This document shows positions 1 to 9,626 of a stretch of 64,000 bases of DNA, one piece after another. Position 1 is the stretch's first letter; each line of letters opens with the position of its first letter. The stretch comes from DASXHY01 sp036272195 (GTDB lineage Bacteria > Verrucomicrobiota > Verrucomicrobiia > Limisphaerales > DASXHY01): assembly GCA_036272195.1 (NCBI GenBank), contig DATAZE010000049.1:289603-353602 (forward strand). The letters are read 5' to 3'. The notes under the pieces were generated by a model. It was not told the DNA's origin. It did not search any database and saw only the letters and a list, made by a program, of their open reading frames with translations. Both the position numbers and the translations under genes were made by a program.

Positions 1-1
1 T

Positions 2-3000
2 CACCTGGGCCTTTTGAGTTTGCTGGGTTTCTCACCACTCAAACTTACAGCGCAAGCGCCGTTGCCACCTGAAATTGAAGATCCCGAATGTCTGGGCGTT
101 AACAAGGAGGCGTTTCACGCCACGTTGATGCCTTACGCGAACCTCAAAGAGGCGCTGGCGGCCCGGCGGGACGCTTCCTCCTTTTGCCAAAGCCTCAACG
201 GCAACTGGAAATTCAACTGGGTGCCGCATCCAGCGCTCAGGCCGGTCGATTTCTACAAGCCTGATTTTGACGCGAGCGGCTGGAAGGAAATTCCCGTGCC
301 GTCCAATTGGCAATTGCAGGGCTACGGCACTCCCTATTACCGCAATAACGGCTACACCTTCAAAAAAGATTGGCCGCATGTCCTCACCGAGCCGCCGACA
401 AATTTCACAGCCTTCGTGGAACGCGATCCCGTCGGCAGTTACCGGCGCGAGTTCGAGGTCCCGGCCGCGTGGCACGGACGCCGCATCTTTATCACTTTTG
501 ACGGCGTCGACTCCGCGTTCTATCTGTGGATCAATGGCGAGAAAGTCGGCTTCAGTGTGAACAGCCGCAACGCCGCGGAATTCGACATCACGAAATTTCT
601 CAAGCCCGGCAAGAACCTGCTGGCTGCCGAGGTCTATACTTATTCCGCCGGCAGTTATATCGAAGACCAGGACATGTGGCGGCTGAGCGGCATCTTCCGC
701 AACGTCACCCTCTGGAGCGCGCCGGAAACGCACATCCGCGATTTCTTCATCAAGCCCGATCTCGACCCGCAATACCGCGATGCCTCGCTCTCGACGACCG
801 CCAAAATCCGCAATTATTCCGATCACCCTGTCGCTGCACGCCGGCTGCAGATGGAGCTTTACGATTCTGCCGGTCATCGCGTGACCCAAGCGCAGGCCGA
901 CGTGCCCGCATTGAATGCTGGTGAAGAAAAGGCGGTTGAAATCGCTTTTCCCGTTTCAAATCCCGCCAAATGGACCGCTGAAACGCCGAACCTCTACACT
1001 ACGGTGCTCAGGCTGTCGGAAGACGGCGGAGAACTCATTTCGGAACGAACCGGTTTCCGCAAAATTGAAATCAAGGGCCGCGTCTTCACCATCAACGGCG
1101 TGCCGGTGAAATTGAAGGGCGCCAATCGTCACGAGAACTGGCCGGACACGGGCCATTACGTCTCCGAGGAAAAAATGATCCGCGACCTGGAACTCCTCAA
1201 GCAGGGCAATTGCAATCACGTTCGCACCTGTCATTACTCGGATGCCCCGCGCTGGTATGAACTGTGCGATGAATACGGCATCTACCTGGTGGCCGAAGCC
1301 AATTGCGAGTGCCACGGTTATTACAATGTGCTCGACCACGAGCCGAAGTACGAGAAGGCCATCGTCGGCCGCAGCGTCGCCAACGTCGAGAACTTCAAGA
1401 ATCACACCTCAGTCATCATCTGGTCGCTGGGCAACGAGTGTGGCGGCGGCGCTAATTTCGTTTCCGCGTTGAACGCAGTCAAAGCCCTCGACCGCAGCCG
1501 CCCGGTGCATTACGAGCCGTTTGGAATCGGCGCGAAAAACCCCGCCGACCTGGACAGCCGGATGTACACCGCGCCGGCGGAAGTCGAAAAGATCGCCACC
1601 GCGGACGACAAATACACCAAGCCGTTTTACATGTGCGAATATTCCCACGCGATGTTCAACTCCATGGGCGCGCTCGGTGAATATAACGACATCTTTGATA
1701 AATATCCGAACCTCATGGGCGGCGCGATTTGGGAATGGGAAGACCAGGGCATTTGGAACCGGCGCGACCCGAACCGGCAGTTCCTCGCCTTCGGCGGCGG
1801 ATTCGGCGATTTCCCGAACGACCATTTTTTCATCCACAAAGGCGTCATCTTTTCAGACCGCTCGCCCAAGCCGCATTATCCGGAGATGAAACATGTCTAC
1901 CAATGGATCGCGGTCGCGCCTGAAGACCTCGCCGCCGGCACAATCAAAATCCGGAACAAATACGCTTTCCTCAATCTGGATCAATTCAAGGGCGGTTGGA
2001 CGTTGTCGGAGGACGGCACGGTGATCGAGCACAGCTCGTTGCCGGCATTAAATCTCGCCCCCGGCGAGGAGCGCGTGGTTTCCATCAAAACGAAGAAGTT
2101 CACCGCCAAGCCCGGCGCGGAATATGATTTGCGTGTTTCTTTCACGCTCGCCAGGGAGGAGAAGTGGGCGAAAGCCGGTTACGAAATCGCGTCCGATCAG
2201 TTCCGGTGGCCAGTGGAAAATCGAGCCACCGCCGCCAACGCGGCGGATATGCCTTCCGTGCATGTCGAAGATGGCGCGGACACGATTGCCATCCATGGCG
2301 ACGGTTTCGCTGTTTCCTTCAGCAAAAGCGACGGCACGATCTCGCAGTTAAGCCGCGATGGAAAAAATCTTTTGATCTCCGGCGGCGGGCCGAGGCTGCA
2401 TCTCTGGCGCGCGCCTCATCGCGATGATGATATGTGGGCCTACAAGAGCTGGCACTCGTACGGTCTCGATGAGTTGGCGTGGACCGTCCAAAGCATCACG
2501 GCCACGCAGGCGACTCCTTCAACGGCGCGAGTGGAAGCGACGCTGCACGCCGAGGGCAAGAACGGCTTCAGCGTGACGCACACCGCCTTTTACACGATTT
2601 ACGGCGACGGCTCGATTGCCGTAGACAACGTCGTTCAACCGCAAGGCCGACGGATTGCATTAGCGCGGATGGGCGTCCAGATGCAATTGGCCAAACAGTC
2701 CGACCGATTCACCTATTTTGGGCGCGGCCCGATGGAAAACTACGCCGACCGAAAGCGCGGCTCCGATCTCGGGCTGTATTCGAGTTCCGTCCGTGAACAA
2801 TTGACGCCCTACGCCAAGCCCATGGAATGCGGCAACCACGAAGACGTGCGCTGGGCGGCGCTCTCGGGCGAAGGCTGCCCCACCTTGATGGTCCAGGCCG
2901 ATCAAACCAATCTCCAGGTTTCCGCGCTGCCCTACACCGATGAAGTCATGACTCCGGTGGAATATTCGGTGGACCTTCCGCCGAGCGCCAGCACGGTGCT

Positions 3001-3682
3001 GACGATTGCCGGCCGCACCCTGGGAGTCGGCTCGGCCGGATGCGGGCCGCGGCCTTTGGAGCAATATGTTGTGTGGTCCGACCCGGCGGCGTTCTCCTAC
3101 GTCCTGCGACTGCTTCCCCAGGGGAAAACTTCCCTGGCCGCCATCGGCCGCTCGGGAGTGCCCTCCGACCGGGTGCGCCCACCCGCGTCATTACTGGGAC
3201 TGTCGACCAAAGTTCCGCTGGGAAAAATTGTGGCCGCCAGCAGCTTTGAACCGGGCGAAGGCGAGCCGCAACACGCCCTGGACGGGAATCCTTCCACGTT
3301 CTGGCACTCGCGTTGGAGCAATGATACAGCAGAACCGCCGCACTTCCTCGTGATCGATTACAGCCGGCAATTGGAAATTTCCGGACTTCGCTATACCGCC
3401 CGGACGGACGGCGACAACGGCCACGTCAAAGACTACGAAGTCTACGCGAGCGATGACGGCAAGGAATGGAATTCGCCGGTCGCCACGGGAAGTTTCGACC
3501 GCGATGCCGACGCCGGCACGATTCAATTTCCCAGTCCCGTCAAGGCGCGCTATCTGAAATTTGTCGCGTTAACCGAGCAGCAAGGCCGCGCCTTTGCCTC
3601 GGTGGCCGAATTGGAAGTCATCCCGGCAAACCATGATCTGCACACCGCCAAAAACGAAACGTCAAAGACAAACACCCGATGA
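2..3682 (+). CDS. GH2 beta-galactosidase with C-terminal F5/8-type C domain (5' end cut by window)
   Basis: Large LacZ-type glycoside hydrolase family 2 enzyme expected to release terminal beta-galactose outside the cytoplasm. The reading frame is open to the window edge; the first start-like codon (TTG at 14) is inside what looks like the end of a signal peptide, so the true start lies upstream. Counting from 14: jelly-roll sugar-binding domain about 55-230, Ig-like domain about 235-345, TIM barrel about 350-640, LacZ small-chain beta-sandwich about 765-1035, and a discoidin-like domain about 1060-1200 (ALDGNPSTFWHSRW). The acid/base Glu is E475 in WSLGNEC and the nucleophile E542 in CEYSHAM, matching the E. 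coli LacZ motifs. At over 1,220 residues it is longer than LacZ because of the appended carbohydrate-binding-like domain. The next gene starts 7 bp after the stop, so co-transcription is likely. The family call is firm; the exact substrate is inferred. Confidence 0.93.
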   Translation, partial: HLGLLSLLGFSPLKLTAQAPLPPEIEDPECLGVNKEAFHATLMPYANLKEALAARRDASSFCQSLNGNWKFNWVPHPALRPVDFYKPDFDASGWKEIPVPSNWQLQGYGTPYYRNNGYTFKKDWPHVLTEPPTNFTAFVERDPVGSYRREFEVPAAWHGRRIFITFDGVDSAFYLWINGEKVGFSVNSRNAAEFDITKFLKPGKNLLAAEVYTYSAGSYIEDQDMWRLSGIFRNVTLWSAPETHIRDFFIKPDLDPQYRDASLSTTAKIRNYSDHPVAARRLQMELYDSAGHRVTQAQADVPALNAGEEKAVEIAFPVSNPAKWTAETPNLYTTVLRLSEDGGELISERTGFRKIEIKGRVFTINGVPVKLKGANRHENWPDTGHYVSEEKMIRDLELLKQGNCNHVRTCHYSDAPRWYELCDEYGIYLVAEANCECHGYYNVLDHEPKYEKAIVGRSVANVENFKNHTSVIIWSLGNECGGGANFVSALNAVKALDRSRPVHYEPFGIGAKNPADLDSRMYTAPAEVEKIATADDKYTKPFYMCEYSHAMFNSMGALGEYNDIFDKYPNLMGGAIWEWEDQGIWNRRDPNRQFLAFGGGFGDFPNDHFFIHKGVIFSDRSPKPHYPEMKHVYQWIAVAPEDLAAGTIKIRNKYAFLNLDQFKGGWTLSEDGTVIEHSSLPALNLAPGEERVVSIKTKKFTAKPGAEYDLRVSFTLAREEKWAKAGYEIASDQFRWPVENRATAANAADMPSVHVEDGADTIAIHGDGFAVSFSKSDGTISQLSRDGKNLLISGGGPRLHLWRAPHRDDDMWAYKSWHSYGLDELAWTVQSITATQATPSTARVEATLHAEGKNGFSVTHTAFYTIYGDGSIAVDNVVQPQGRRIALARMGVQMQLAKQSDRFTYFGRGPMENYADRKRGSDLGLYSSSVREQLTPYAKPMECGNHEDVRWAALSGEGCPTLMVQADQTNLQVSALPYTDEVMTPVEYSVDLPPSASTVLTIAGRTLGVGSAGCGPRPLEQYVVWSDPAAFSYVLRLLPQGKTSLAAIGRSGVPSDRVRPPASLLGLSTKVPLGKIVAASSFEPGEGEPQHALDGNPSTFWHSRWSNDTAEPPHFLVIDYSRQLEISGLRYTARTDGDNGHVKDYEVYASDDGKEWNSPVATGSFDRDADAGTIQFPSPVKARYLKFVALTEQQGRAFASVAELEVIPANHDLHTAKNETSKTNTR

Positions 3683-3689
3683 TCGAAAT

Positions 3690-5936
3690 ATGAGAGAAAA
3701 ATCCCTACACCGTCTGCTCACGGCCCCTTGCGCCGTCCTCCTTGTCCTCGCAGCCACCGAACGGCTCAACGCGCAGAATTATGGAGTTCACTTCCTGGGC
3801 AACACCACCGACAACGTCACAACCAACGCGGGAGTCGTGCCGATCGCGGGCTGGAACAACATTGCCGCCGCCTTCACGTCCGGTTCCATTTCTGCCAGCG
3901 ACGGTTCGAACTCCGCCACATTGACTCTTTCCGGCGCCTGGCCCGGTGACGGCGGGTGGAGCACCGGTATCAACGGTGACGGCGCGAACCTCTCATTGAT
4001 GCACGGTTTTTGGGACGCGGGAAATCCTGCTTCCACGGGCGTGGCCACCATCAGCGGTTTGCCCGACGGCCGATTGTATAACGTTTATCTCTACACTTTT
4101 TCCGACGGCGCCCGGCCGCAGAACAGCGGCGATTCCCTGCCGAATTACTCCGTGAACGGCGTTACGGACTACGCACCCGTCCGCGGCGTGCAAAATTCAT
4201 TCTATAGCACCGCGTCGGTGGTGGGCGGTTCGTTTACTGGATTCGTTCAGGGAACGGTTTCCTTCTCCAATACCAACGTGCCGATTCCCGCGGCGAATTT
4301 TGGAAATTACATCGTCGTCTCCAATGTCTCCTCGGACATCGGCGGCACCATCACCGTCGTGCCGGAGGCCGACAGCGACACGGCTCGTTCGCCCATAGCG
4401 GGCGTCGAAATCGTTCCCGCCAGCGGCCCCTCTTTCGGCATTCACTTTTTGGGCAACCAGCAAGGCGACCCTGTGACCGGCACGGCGGGCATTGTGCCCA
4501 TGGGAAACTGGAACAATATCGACAACCAGAATTTCTTTTCCGGGAGCTCGGCGGGAATCACGGGAAGCGATGGCTCCACTGCAGCGACTTTGACCCTTTC
4601 CGGCGGACAGGTGGCGAACGCGTGGAACAGCGGGCTGACCGGCGACGGAGGGAACCTTTCCCTGATGCACGGTTTTTTGGATGCCGGCAATTATGGCGGC
4701 ACACCGGCGACCATCGCCCTCAGCGGTCTGCCGGCCAATACTTCCTATAACGTCTATCTTTATTGTATCTCGGACAACTCCAAGCCGGGCGGCGGCCACG
4801 ATGAACTGCCGAATTATGCGGTGAACAGCATCAACTATTATATGCCGGTGCTGGGCGGCAACGGTACATCGCAATACATCACCACCGGCGCAGTCAGCGG
4901 CAACGGCTTCAATGGATTTGTCGCCGCAACGACGACCAACGCCAACGACAATCATCCGCGACCCGCCGGCACTTTCGGAAATTACATCGTCATCTCCAAC
5001 GTCGTGCCGGTCGGCAGCGCCATCACCATCGGGCCGGAAGTGGACGGCGTCACTTTCCGTTCGCCATTGAACGGCATCGAACTCGTTCCCAGTTCGGGCG
5101 CGTCTTTCGGCATCCATTTTCTGGGCGGCCAGCAAGGCGACCCGGTTACCGGCACTGCGGGGATCGTGCCCATCGCGAACTGGAACAACATCGACAACAA
5201 AAATTTCGTTCAACCCGGCACGGCGGGCATCACCGGGGACGACGGCGTGACGGCCGCGACCTTGAGCCTTTCCGGCGGACAAGTGAACAACGGCTGGCAA
5301 ACCGGATTGACCGGCGACGGGGCGAATCTTTCGTTGATGGACGGCTTCATGGATGCCGGCACCTACGGCGGCTCAGCAGCCACCGTGGCCATTAGCGGCC
5401 TGACTGCTCCTTCCTATACTGCCTTTATTTATTGCATGTCGGATAGCGCCAGGCCGGCCGACAATCAGGATTGGATTCCGAATTACAGTGTGAACGGCAC
5501 CACCTATTACGCACCTGTCTTCGGCGCTAATAACTACTCCTCATATCTTACTACCGCCGCAATTGGCGGTTTGTTTAACGGTTTCATTCGGGCCACCGCC
5601 ACCAATGCCAACAGCAGGCTGCCCGTCCCGCTGGCCAGCTTCGGAAACTATGTTGAATACTCCCAGGTCGCGGCGACCGGAGGCCAGATCACCGTCCAAG
5701 TGGAACCGGACACCACGACCTATCGCTCACCGCTCAACGGCATTGAACTCGTCGCCGTGCCGCCCACGCTCGCCATCAAGAGTTCGGGCACGAACGTCAT
5801 CTTGAATTGGTCTCCGGGCATTTTGCTTCAGGCCACGAACCTCCTCGGCCCCTGGACCACGAATTCCGGGACGTCACCAATGAATATCAGCCCCGCCGCG
5901 GCGTCGCAGACATTCTACCGAGTCCTGGTTCCATAA
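3690..5936 (+). CDS. Secreted protein with three tandem ~220-residue repeats
   Basis: I recognise no characterised family. The ATG at 3690 gives a 748-residue protein with a signal peptide (hydrophobic stretch ending near LNAQ). Three homologous repeats follow at about residues 31-247, 249-471 and 473-690, each opening with F/Y-G-I/V-HFLG, then G-I/V-VP-x-x-x-WNNI, and later LSLM-x-G-F/WDAG. Repeats 2 and 3 are closer to each other than to repeat 1, which suggests a recent duplication. The last ~55 residues hold a small beta-rich tail (ILLQATNLLGPWT, ending FYRVLVP) that also ends other secreted proteins here. Gly, Asn, Ser and Thr are abundant, as in exoproteins. Its position between a beta-galactosidase and an alpha-galactosidase suggests a role in glycan binding or surface display, but this is only inference. 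Confidence 0.85.
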   Translation: MREKSLHRLLTAPCAVLLVLAATERLNAQNYGVHFLGNTTDNVTTNAGVVPIAGWNNIAAAFTSGSISASDGSNSATLTLSGAWPGDGGWSTGINGDGANLSLMHGFWDAGNPASTGVATISGLPDGRLYNVYLYTFSDGARPQNSGDSLPNYSVNGVTDYAPVRGVQNSFYSTASVVGGSFTGFVQGTVSFSNTNVPIPAANFGNYIVVSNVSSDIGGTITVVPEADSDTARSPIAGVEIVPASGPSFGIHFLGNQQGDPVTGTAGIVPMGNWNNIDNQNFFSGSSAGITGSDGSTAATLTLSGGQVANAWNSGLTGDGGNLSLMHGFLDAGNYGGTPATIALSGLPANTSYNVYLYCISDNSKPGGGHDELPNYAVNSINYYMPVLGGNGTSQYITTGAVSGNGFNGFVAATTTNANDNHPRPAGTFGNYIVISNVVPVGSAITIGPEVDGVTFRSPLNGIELVPSSGASFGIHFLGGQQGDPVTGTAGIVPIANWNNIDNKNFVQPGTAGITGDDGVTAATLSLSGGQVNNGWQTGLTGDGANLSLMDGFMDAGTYGGSAATVAISGLTAPSYTAFIYCMSDSARPADNQDWIPNYSVNGTTYYAPVFGANNYSSYLTTAAIGGLFNGFIRATATNANSRLPVPLASFGNYVEYSQVAATGGQITVQVEPDTTTYRSPLNGIELVAVPPTLAIKSSGTNVILNWSPGILLQATNLLGPWTTNSGTSPMNISPAAASQTFYRVLVP

Positions 5937-5971
5937 CAAACCGCCTGAGTTTTTCGCACAGAACGAACCGG

Positions 5972-6004
5972 GCTGAACCCGTCGGGAGACGGGTTCAGCT
6001 TTTT
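5972..6004 (+). terminator. Intrinsic terminator after the triple-repeat gene
   Basis: A perfect 12-bp stem (GCTGAACCCGTC with GACGGGTTCAGC) encloses a GGGA tetraloop and is followed by five T. It lies 35 bp after the stop codon and should end the GH2/exoprotein transcript. Confidence 0.9.
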
Positions 6005-6082
6005 GCAACGGGGACTCGCCAACAACAATGTATTGTTTAAGTTGATTTATCCGTAAAAAACCAATCAGTATACGCGCAATTT

Positions 6083-8122
6083 ATGACGTCGCCTTTTCAT
6101 CGTCTCGATTGTTCAGGAACAAAAATCTTTAAACAGGAAAACTGCTTTAAGCGGTTGGCGTCACCGCGCGCTTCCCTGACGGCAGGAGTTTGCGCGCTCG
6201 CGCTGGCCCTGACTACCGGCGCGGCATTCGCCGAAGAGACGGTTTCATTGTCGTCTTTGGATTTGAGCGCGATGCAGCAGGAATGGGGTTCGCCCCAGAT
6301 CAACAAATCAATCGATGGCCACTCCTTGTCGATTGGCGGTCGGAAATTTGAAGCTGGCGTCGGCACACACGCCTCCAGTTCGCTCCGCGTCAAACTCGAC
6401 GGGCACGCGGAGAAATTTACCGCGTGGGTCGGCGTGGATGACGAGGAAAAAGGCCACGCCAGCACCATCACATTTTCAATCCTTGGCGATGGGAAAAAAC
6501 TGTGGCAAAGCGGTGTCATGCGCGCTGGTGACGTCGCCAAACAGGTGGATGTGGACCTGAAGGGAATTAAAACGTTGCTGCTGTTGGTGGGCGATGCCGA
6601 GGACGGAATCAGCTACGATCACGCCGACTGGGCGGATGCAAATTTTGTCATGACCGAAGGGCGGCCGGAGACCGCGGCTGCGGTGGTGGAACCCGCGGTT
6701 GTCCTCACGCCCGCGCCCGGCTCTCAACCGGAAATCCATGGCGCAAAAATCTATGGCTGCCGGCCCGGCCATCAGTTCATCTATATTATTGCCGCCACGG
6801 GCGATCGCCCGATGAAATTTTCCGCGAAAGGTTTGCCCAAGGGCCTGAAGTTGGATCCCGCGACCGGCGTCATCACCGGCGCGGTCGCCAAACGCGGAGA
6901 ATATGCGATCACTTTCACTGCGAAGAACGCAGCCGGAACGAGCCAAAGGAAATTCAAAATTGTTTGCGGCGATCAAATCGCCCTCACGCCGCCAATGGGC
7001 TGGAACAGTTGGAATTGTTTCGCCTCGTCCGTCACCGAAGACAAAATCAAGGCTGCCGCCAACGCCATGGTTTCCAGCGGCCTCATCAATCACGGCTGGA
7101 GTTATATTAATATAGACGATTTCTGGGAAGTGCATCGCGATTCCAAAGACCCCACCCTGCAAGGACCGCAACGCTCTCCCGATGGTCGCGTGCTTCCCAA
7201 CCCGCGCTTTCCCGACATGCCGGGCCTCACGGAATTCATCCACGCCAAGGGCCTCAAGGCCGGACTTTATTCCTCGCCCGGCCCGTGGACCTGCGGCGGT
7301 TGCGTGGCCAGTTGGCAGCATGAAATTCAGGATGCAAAGCAATACGGCGATTGGGGTTTTGATTATTTGAAATACGATTGGTGCTCGTACGGCGACGTCG
7401 TGAAAGGCGAGGGTGTCCCGTATGACCAGAAGCCTTATCAGGTGATGCGCGCCGCGCTCGACCAGGTCCCGCGCGATATCGTTTTCAGCTTTTGCCAATA
7501 CGGCATGGGCGATGTCTGGAAGTGGGGCGCGGAAACCGGCGGCAATAGCTGGCGCACAACTGGCGACATCACCGACACCTGGATGAGCATGTCCGGCATC
7601 GGTTTCAGCCAAAACGGCCATGAAAAATACGCCGCGCCCGGACATTGGAACGACCCGGACATGTTGGTCGTCGGAAATGTCGGCTGGGGCTCGAACCTGC
7701 ACCCGACGCGCCTCAGTCCCAACGAACAATACACGCACATCAGCCTGTGGTGCCTGCTCTCGGCGCCGTTGCTGATCGGCTGCGACATGACGCAGCTGAA
7801 CGACTTCACTCTCAGCCTGCTTTCCAACGATGAAGTGCTGGCGCTCGACCAGGATTCACTCGGCCGCCAGGCGTCGCGCGTGGCGAAGGGTGATTCCACC
7901 GAAGTTTGGGTGAAAGATCTCGAGGACGGCTCCAAGGCCGTCGGCCTTTTCAATCGCAGCGAGGATGACACCACGGTCACGGCCAATTGGTCTGACCTTG
8001 GCATCGGTGGCAAACAAACCGTGCGCGATCTCTGGCGGCAAAAAGATTTGGGTAAATTCGAATCGAAATTTGAAGCCGCCGTTCCGCGTCACGGCGTGGT
8101 GCTGGTGAGAATCATTCCGTAA
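6083..8122 (+). CDS. GH27 alpha-galactosidase with N-terminal NPCBM domain
   Basis: Secreted alpha-galactosidase (GH27, retaining) removing alpha-1,6-galactose from oligosaccharides or galactomannan. Of its 679 residues the first ~50 are a long signal region ending near AAFA. An NPCBM carbohydrate-binding module follows at about 52-195 (GVGTHASS, DHADWADA), then a putative-Ig He_PIG module at about 225-300 (LPKGLKLDPATGVITG), then the GH27 barrel from about 308 (PPMGWNSWNCF). The nucleophile is D432 in LKYDWCSYGD and the acid/base D495 in WRTTGDI; the WNDPDMLVVGN signature is present. It is a single gene after a strong terminator, with no operon partner closer than the SGNH hydrolase 95 bp downstream. 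Family and reaction are well supported; the natural polymer is not. Confidence 0.95.
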   Translation: MTSPFHRLDCSGTKIFKQENCFKRLASPRASLTAGVCALALALTTGAAFAEETVSLSSLDLSAMQQEWGSPQINKSIDGHSLSIGGRKFEAGVGTHASSSLRVKLDGHAEKFTAWVGVDDEEKGHASTITFSILGDGKKLWQSGVMRAGDVAKQVDVDLKGIKTLLLLVGDAEDGISYDHADWADANFVMTEGRPETAAAVVEPAVVLTPAPGSQPEIHGAKIYGCRPGHQFIYIIAATGDRPMKFSAKGLPKGLKLDPATGVITGAVAKRGEYAITFTAKNAAGTSQRKFKIVCGDQIALTPPMGWNSWNCFASSVTEDKIKAAANAMVSSGLINHGWSYINIDDFWEVHRDSKDPTLQGPQRSPDGRVLPNPRFPDMPGLTEFIHAKGLKAGLYSSPGPWTCGGCVASWQHEIQDAKQYGDWGFDYLKYDWCSYGDVVKGEGVPYDQKPYQVMRAALDQVPRDIVFSFCQYGMGDVWKWGAETGGNSWRTTGDITDTWMSMSGIGFSQNGHEKYAAPGHWNDPDMLVVGNVGWGSNLHPTRLSPNEQYTHISLWCLLSAPLLIGCDMTQLNDFTLSLLSNDEVLALDQDSLGRQASRVAKGDSTEVWVKDLEDGSKAVGLFNRSEDDTTVTANWSDLGIGGKQTVRDLWRQKDLGKFESKFEAAVPRHGVVLVRIIP

Positions 8123-8125
8123 AGC

Positions 8126-8153
8126 AGTGGCGCGGCAGGGACGCCGTGCCACT
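8126..8153. repeat. Short palindrome AGTGGC...GCCACT
   Basis: AGTGGC at 8126 pairs with GCCACT at 8148, and the centre contains GGGACGCCGTGCC. The words resemble the larger palindrome at 56370-56455 (same outer AGTGGC/GCCACT), so this may be a short relative of that family. Confidence 0.5.
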
Positions 8154-8217
8154 ATTGATCTACTGCCAAAAATTCACCCTGTGCAACCCGCACGTTTTTT
8201 GAAATAATCCCAGAACC

Positions 8218-9567
8218 ATGCGCTTGAAATTCATTATCTCTCTCCTGGCATTGACGAACATTTCTTTAGTAGCCGCGCCGTCGATGGAACCGAAACCCGA
8301 GGCGCCCTATTTCGAAAAATTCCAACCCCTGAAAGCGCCCGCCATTCACGGGTTGCTCTTGAAAAAAGGTGACCGCCTCGCAATTTGCGGCGATTCCATC
8401 ACGGAACAAAAGATGTATTCGCGCATCATGGAGGATTACCTGACCATGTGCGTGCCGGACTTGAAGGTGACCGTCCGGCAATACGGCTGGAGCGGCGAAA
8501 AAGCGCCGGGATTTTTGGGCCGCATGACCAATGATTGCCTGCGCTTCAATCCCACGGTCGCCACCACCTGCTACGGCATGAACGATTGCGAATATCATGT
8601 TTACGAGGACCGCATTGGCAGAACTTACCAGGAGAACAGCCAGAGAATTGTGGAGGCATTCAAGGCGCACAACGTACGAGTCGTCTTAGGCTCGGCGGGA
8701 TGCATCAGCAAAATGCCGCCGTGGGCCATCAACAACGGCGCCACTCTGGAACAATTGGATTTGAATCTTTGCAACCTGCGGAATCTCGATGAGCAACTGG
8801 CGCAGGAGGAAAACGTTCGTTTTGCCGATGTCTTTTGGCCGATGCTGACCGGCGATTATGCCGCCAAGCAAAAGTATGATCCCAACTACAGCATAGCCGG
8901 TAAAGACGGTGTGCATCCGGGCTGGTCCGGTCACACGCTGATGGCTTACGCGTATTTGAAAGCGATGGGGTTGGACGGCAACATCGGGACGTTCACCATC
9001 GATTTAAAACGCAACAAAGCGAAGGTTTCGTCAGGTCACAAAGTTATTTCGGCGAAGGACGGCGAATTTCAAATTGAAAGCTCCCGCTATCCTTTCTGCG
9101 CCTGCGAAGCGGAGAGCCAGGTGAATTATCCCACGTGCGGCCAGGACAGCACGAACTCCGATAACAGCATCCGTTCCGGCGAGACGCTCGTTCCGTTCAA
9201 TGAAGACTTGAACCGTTTGATGTTGGTCGTCAAAAATGCCGGGGCCAAAGAATATCAGGTCACCTGGGGCGACGAGACGAAAACGTTCACCGGCGAACAG
9301 CTTACTCAAGGAATCAACCTCGCCGTGGAATTTCCCGCTAACCCTTTCACGGCGGCGTTTGCCAAAGTGGACGCGGCTGTCGCCGCCAAACAGGCTTACG
9401 AGACGAAAGAAATCAAAGACATCTTTCATCACCACGGCAACGAATCTCTGACTGAACACACCGACAAAGTCGTCGGCCAGGCCGAACAGGATCGCGCGCC
9501 TTTGGCCAACGCCGTCAGCGCCGCTTTCGTGCCGGTCACTCACACCATCCGCATTGTTGAAAAATAA
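8218..9567 (+). CDS. Secreted SGNH/GDSL-type esterase
   Basis: A 449-residue SGNH hydrolase with a signal peptide (MRLKFIISLLALTNISLVAA). Block I is CGDSITEQ near residue 58 (catalytic Ser), the block III-like Asn is in CYGMNDCEY, and the catalytic Asp/His are in DGVHPGWSGHTLMAYAYLKAMG near 240. The extra ~200 C-terminal residues are not part of the core fold and I cannot assign them. Relatives often deacetylate plant cell-wall polysaccharides, which would suit the neighbouring galactosidases; that role is inferred. Start chosen at the ATG opening a typical signal sequence. Confidence 0.85.
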   Translation: MRLKFIISLLALTNISLVAAPSMEPKPEAPYFEKFQPLKAPAIHGLLLKKGDRLAICGDSITEQKMYSRIMEDYLTMCVPDLKVTVRQYGWSGEKAPGFLGRMTNDCLRFNPTVATTCYGMNDCEYHVYEDRIGRTYQENSQRIVEAFKAHNVRVVLGSAGCISKMPPWAINNGATLEQLDLNLCNLRNLDEQLAQEENVRFADVFWPMLTGDYAAKQKYDPNYSIAGKDGVHPGWSGHTLMAYAYLKAMGLDGNIGTFTIDLKRNKAKVSSGHKVISAKDGEFQIESSRYPFCACEAESQVNYPTCGQDSTNSDNSIRSGETLVPFNEDLNRLMLVVKNAGAKEYQVTWGDETKTFTGEQLTQGINLAVEFPANPFTAAFAKVDAAVAAKQAYETKEIKDIFHHHGNESLTEHTDKVVGQAEQDRAPLANAVSAAFVPVTHTIRIVEK

Positions 9568-9626
9568 ATTTCATCCAGGAGCGACGCGTCCCACTGCCTC
9601 GCGACTATAATTTATTCAAGCCGGTT

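Noticed and set aside
4197..5300. Long minus-strand open frame across the triple-repeat gene
   Set aside because: It lies wholly inside a well-supported gene, has no ribosome-binding or family evidence, and the repeats of the plus-strand gene explain its openness.
6476..7738. 420-codon minus-strand frame within the GH27 gene
   Set aside because: Shadow of GC-rich coding sequence; the plus-strand GH27 motifs and catalytic residues are decisive.
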